NCBI RefSeq assembly: GCF_900115295.1
Contig: NZ_FOVZ01000001.1
Coordinates: 1,360,741 to 1,424,740 of the forward strand
DNA from: Sphingomonas sp. OK281
Lineage (GTDB): Bacteria; Pseudomonadota; Alphaproteobacteria; Sphingomonadales; Sphingomonadaceae
Length of the DNA stretch: 64,000 nucleotides
Direction of reading: 5' to 3'
The notes under the pieces are model-generated. The model had not been told where the DNA came from. It searched no databases and saw nothing but the letters and a program-made list of their open reading frames with translations. The position numbers were made by a program, and so were the translations under genes. Shown in pieces: positions 61,383-64,000 of this stretch (position 1 is its first letter; every line of letters starts with the position of its first letter).

Positions 61383-63077
61383 TCAAAATCCTACCCCGGC
61401 GGAAAGGCCGAACCGAACGCGGTTGCGATTGGGGATCTGGCGCCCGAACACCGGACGCGCCCCGAAGACGTCGACGAAGAACGGCCCGCGCCGCGCCCTT
61501 AGCCCGAGGCCGGCGCCGCCGCGCGCGCCGGTCCCCTTGCGGACCTCGCCCATGTCGAACAGAACATACGGACGGAACCCATCGGTAATTTTGGCGCCTA
61601 GCTCCTGCCGGAGATAGAAGCCGTCACGCCCCAGTTCCGCCGTATCGGTATCCAGGCCACGGATCGTGTACGGACCGCCGATCTGGATGAGGTCGGAGCC
61701 GAACAGGTTCCGGTCGCTGACCTGCCCATGAAACTCCGCACGGTAGCCGTCGATGAAGCCTTGCCCCAGGGGCACGGACAACCCGAAATCCGCGCTGACG
61801 ATCCGGTAGCGCGCGCTCGGCAGCGCATCGGGCCGATCGTCCGGCTGCTTCTGCGCGCCGAGGATGCCCAGACCGAACCGGACGCCCACCGACCCGTCGA
61901 ACCGCGCCGCGCCGAACGTGCGGCGATCGATCAGCTGCACTTCGAGGTCGGTGAGATCCTGACGCTGGATGCCGATCTCGACGTCGTTGATGAAGTTGCG
62001 ACCCCATCGCCGCGCCAGCCCGAAACTGATCGAATCCTTCGCCGTCTGATTGCGGTAGAGAACCCGCTCGGCGCCGATCGCGACCCGATCGAGCGTGCCG
62101 CGCGTCCCGAAACTGCTGACTTCGCCGACGACGGTCTGGCTGTAGCGATTGGCGGATCCGCTCGCGTTGAACGTCCACCACCCGGCGGGCACGGAGATTG
62201 CGCCACCTATGCCGCGGCTATCGGCGGGAATGCCCGGCGAGTCCGTCCGGCGATTATAATAGGCGCTGATGACCTCCGAGAACCCCAACTGCCCGAGTTC
62301 GGCGATCTGCGCCGAGCCCTGATAGCGGCCGACCCGTTCGCCGGCGAAGTTATTGATTGACAGAGATCCGGCGATCGGCCGCCCCTGATCGACCTTGACG
62401 TCGAGGACCGATTGGCCCGGCGCATCCCCCGGGACGATATCGACGGCGACGGTTCGACCGGGAACGCTGCGCATCTGCTCCAGCCCCTGTTCCAGCGCGC
62501 GCAGATCGAGCAGGTCGCCGCGTCCGACCGGCGTCGCGCGGCCCCATATTTTGGTATGTGCGGTTTTGTTGACGCGAATGCCCTCGACGATGCCCGGCAC
62601 CACGACGATGCGCAGCGTGCCGCTCGCGAGATCCTGTTCGGGCAGGCCCGCGCGCGTCGTCACCAGCCCATGCTCGATGAACGCGCCCTGCAGGCTGCGG
62701 ATGATGTAATCGAGACCCGCTGTTCCGACGCACCGCCCACGATACTGCGCGACGAACCCCGCCACCCATCGCAGCTTGGCGCGTCCGGCATTCTCGACGA
62801 CGATATCGCGCACCGTGAAGCAGCTGGCCTCCACCGGGAAAGCCCCTAGCGGCGCCGGTGCGGCACGCTCGATCGTCGCGACGGGCGCTGCCTCCCGCGC
62901 TGCCCGTTCCGCCGCCTGCTGCTGCGCGCGGATACGGGCCTGTTCCTGATCGGCGGGCGATGAAACCTGTGCCGTTGCGGCCGTGGATAGCAGAACGACG
63001 CCGGTGAATGCCGCGCCCCATATGGCGGGCCGGGGACAAGATCTGCCGTTCGCTCGCTTGGCTGAGCCTGTAGTCAT
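61383..63077 (-). CDS. TpsB outer-membrane transporter (ShlB/FhaC/CdiB family)
   Basis: 564 residues. Signal peptide (AAFTGVVLLSTAATAQ), a Gln/Ala-rich N-terminal helix (EQARIRAQQQAAERAAREAA), two POTRA domains (CFTVRDIVVENAG; GIRVNKTAHTKIWGRATPVG) and a 16-strand barrel with the L6-loop motif YTIRGLDTD (VRGY-like), ending in Phe (GVGF). It exports the adjacent exoprotein through the outer membrane after Sec export. The exoprotein gene starts two bases after the stop, so the pair is one operon. A candidate promoter lies in the AT-rich stretch before the start. Confidence 0.93.
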   Translation of the reverse strand: MTTGSAKRANGRSCPRPAIWGAAFTGVVLLSTAATAQVSSPADQEQARIRAQQQAAERAAREAAPVATIERAAPAPLGAFPVEASCFTVRDIVVENAGRAKLRWVAGFVAQYRGRCVGTAGLDYIIRSLQGAFIEHGLVTTRAGLPEQDLASGTLRIVVVPGIVEGIRVNKTAHTKIWGRATPVGRGDLLDLRALEQGLEQMRSVPGRTVAVDIVPGDAPGQSVLDVKVDQGRPIAGSLSINNFAGERVGRYQGSAQIAELGQLGFSEVISAYYNRRTDSPGIPADSRGIGGAISVPAGWWTFNASGSANRYSQTVVGEVSSFGTRGTLDRVAIGAERVLYRNQTAKDSISFGLARRWGRNFINDVEIGIQRQDLTDLEVQLIDRRTFGAARFDGSVGVRFGLGILGAQKQPDDRPDALPSARYRIVSADFGLSVPLGQGFIDGYRAEFHGQVSDRNLFGSDLIQIGGPYTIRGLDTDTAELGRDGFYLRQELGAKITDGFRPYVLFDMGEVRKGTGARGGAGLGLRARRGPFFVDVFGARPVFGRQIPNRNRVRFGLSAGVGF

Positions 63078-63103
63078 TTACGCCCCGCCTACTGTCTTAA
63101 GTT

Positions 63104-63133
63104 ATATTACATTCGAAGTTCATAAATTTACAA
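63104..63133 (-). promoter_or_regulatory. candidate sigma-70-type promoter of tpsB-tpsA
   Basis: On the minus strand TTGTAA (63128-63133) and TAATAT (63104-63109) are separated by 18 bases, 27 bp upstream of the tpsB start, inside an AT-rich island in otherwise GC-rich DNA. Prediction from sequence only. Confidence 0.5.
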
Positions 63134-63608
63134 GACAGATGTTTGGCGTAAGATGGAATCTTTAGGTTTTAGATAGTTAATAACATTCGTGGCTGAGGCT
63201 GTGTGAGCCGAACTAGGATTCAGAATGAACCATTCTCCTACTCGTTTTGATATGCCAGATACCTCGGTCGACCCGCGGAAAGCGGTTAGAGAGACCCCGG
63301 CAATAGCCTTCCCGTTACCGGTCGAGCCCGCCCAGTCCCGCTCCGATCGCTTAAAAACTGCGCAATGACCCACAAGCGGACACTCACGAGCCATTTCAGC
63401 TTTCCCCATGTCTGCCATTCGTTCAGCTTCCAGCCTGCAGACGGGTCGCCGATTTTCGAACTCAAAGAGCCTTTCTACGCGCGAGCCATGCCGCCCAATG
63501 GTCATGCCTTAGTGAGACGAACTCGATCTCTCAGCGGAACGGAAGCCGATCAAAACGATTTAGTCCCGGCACGGAGTTCGGCTGGTCGGCACGCTCCACG
63601 GAGGCGTG
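63134..63608. other. intergenic region between tpsB and the LOV gene
   Basis: 475 bases between divergent genes. The left end is AT-rich (promoter side of tpsB); the rest holds decayed repeat copy B and no convincing gene. Confidence 0.5.
63366..63426 (+). repeat. decayed 61-base direct repeat, copy B
   Basis: Partner of 49790-49850: identical first 11 bases (TGACCCACAAG) and last nine (TTCGTTCAG), divergent middle. Confidence 0.45.
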
Positions 63609-64000
63609 ATGAAGCAGCGGGACGATTGGCATCTGACGGAAGCGCTTGATTACGAGCACGGACGAGCGGACCCTTTTGCTGCGGCTGTTCGAGCTACCCG
63701 AATGCCTATGGTTATTACGGACCCCGCGCAGACCGATAACCCGATCGTCTTCTGCAACGAAGCCTTTCAAACGCTGTCGGGCTACGACCGAAGTGAAATC
63801 ATTGGCCGTAACTGCCGCTTCCTGCAGGGTCCCGGCACCGACCGAGAGCAGGTGGCTAAAGTGCGTCAGGCAATCGACGCCCAGACCGACATTGCCGTGG
63901 ACCTCCTAAACTATCGAAAGGATGGATCTGCGTTCTGGAACGCGTTGTACCTGAGCCCTGTACGCAATGACGCCGGCAAAGTTGTATTCTTCTTCGCCTC
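63609..64000 (+). CDS. LOV-domain photoreceptor, N-terminal part (right edge cut)
   Basis: 130 codons run open to the right edge. GGAGG at 63600-63604 precedes the ATG. After a 25-residue N-cap comes a PAS/LOV core: MPMVITDPAQTDNPIVFCNE, FQTLSGYDRSEIIGRNCRFL with the photoactive Cys in GRNCRFLQG, then NYRKDGSAFWNALYLSPVR and the start of the last strand (GKVVFFFAS). The NCRFLQ motif is diagnostic of flavin-binding LOV blue-light sensors. In alphaproteobacteria the output module is often an HWE/HisKA2 histidine kinase or a short LOV protein; it lies beyond the window. Confidence 0.88.
   Translation, partial: MKQRDDWHLTEALDYEHGRADPFAAAVRATRMPMVITDPAQTDNPIVFCNEAFQTLSGYDRSEIIGRNCRFLQGPGTDREQVAKVRQAIDAQTDIAVDLLNYRKDGSAFWNALYLSPVRNDAGKVVFFFA

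Noticed and set aside
57515..61617. Two plus-strand open frames of more than 800 codons opposite the exoprotein gene.
   Set aside because: They are antisense to the repetitive exoprotein, consist of Pro/Ser/Ala/Arg-biased sequence without any domain, and arise from GC-rich codon bias.

Overview
The window reads as chromosomal DNA of a Sphingomonas-like alphaproteobacterium. The sequence is GC-rich throughout, Caulobacter-type TonB-dependent receptors stand beside exported carbohydrate enzymes, exported enzymes often carry twin-arginine-like leaders, and the intergenic gaps hold the CCCGCGAAGGCGGG type of palindrome familiar from this group. The assignment rests on gene content and recalled protein similarity, not on a search. 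No rRNA, tRNA, CRISPR array or intact insertion sequence was seen.

Region 1 (1-7.4 kb) is a tightly packed cluster: the end of a TonB-dependent receptor, a D-lactate-dehydrogenase-like flavoprotein, an HSL-type esterase, an MFS transporter, an AraC regulator, a FadR-type regulator and an FMN-dependent L-2-hydroxyacid oxidase. It looks like uptake and oxidation of 2-hydroxyacids, perhaps released from an ester. Region 2 (7.7-20.2 kb) holds kdgD, a LysR regulator, a type-B carboxylesterase, a GudP/ExuT-type transporter coupled to an unknown Tat-exported protein, a TonB receptor, a GH43 enzyme and an acetylesterase.

Region 3 (20.3-41.7 kb) is a pectin/uronate utilisation locus: a second TonB receptor, a secreted cupin, a second carboxylesterase, kdgK, kduD, kduI, uxaC, a LacI-family repressor, uxaA, a UxuB/UxaB-type reductase, a hydratase-family protein, exuT, a 1266-residue LamG protein and a DUF885 peptidase. 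Five near-identical 14-bp sites (consensus TGACACCGGTTACC) lie upstream of the TonB receptor and cupin, uxaC, lacI/uxaA and the hydratase, and probably define one LacI regulon. KduI/KduD treat unsaturated uronates left by lyases, UxaC/UxaA and the reductase treat saturated ones, and both routes end in 2-keto-3-deoxygluconate, which KdgK phosphorylates. KdgD belongs to the separate oxidative route.

Region 4 (41.7-49.6 kb) is mixed: a metallo-beta-lactamase-fold gene with a suspicious N-terminus beside an AT-rich scar, a stress-type SDR, a translationally coupled cassette of Rieske-FAD reductase, alpha/beta-hydrolase/gluconate-dehydrogenase-subunit-3 fusion and GMC oxidoreductase, and rlmJ. Region 5 (50.2-63.1 kb) is a two-partner secretion / contact-dependent inhibition locus: tpsB, a 3210-residue CdiA-like exoprotein with a TreTu-like C-terminal toxin, an overlapping small immunity gene and two unknown genes. 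At the right edge a LOV photoreceptor gene begins and runs off the window.
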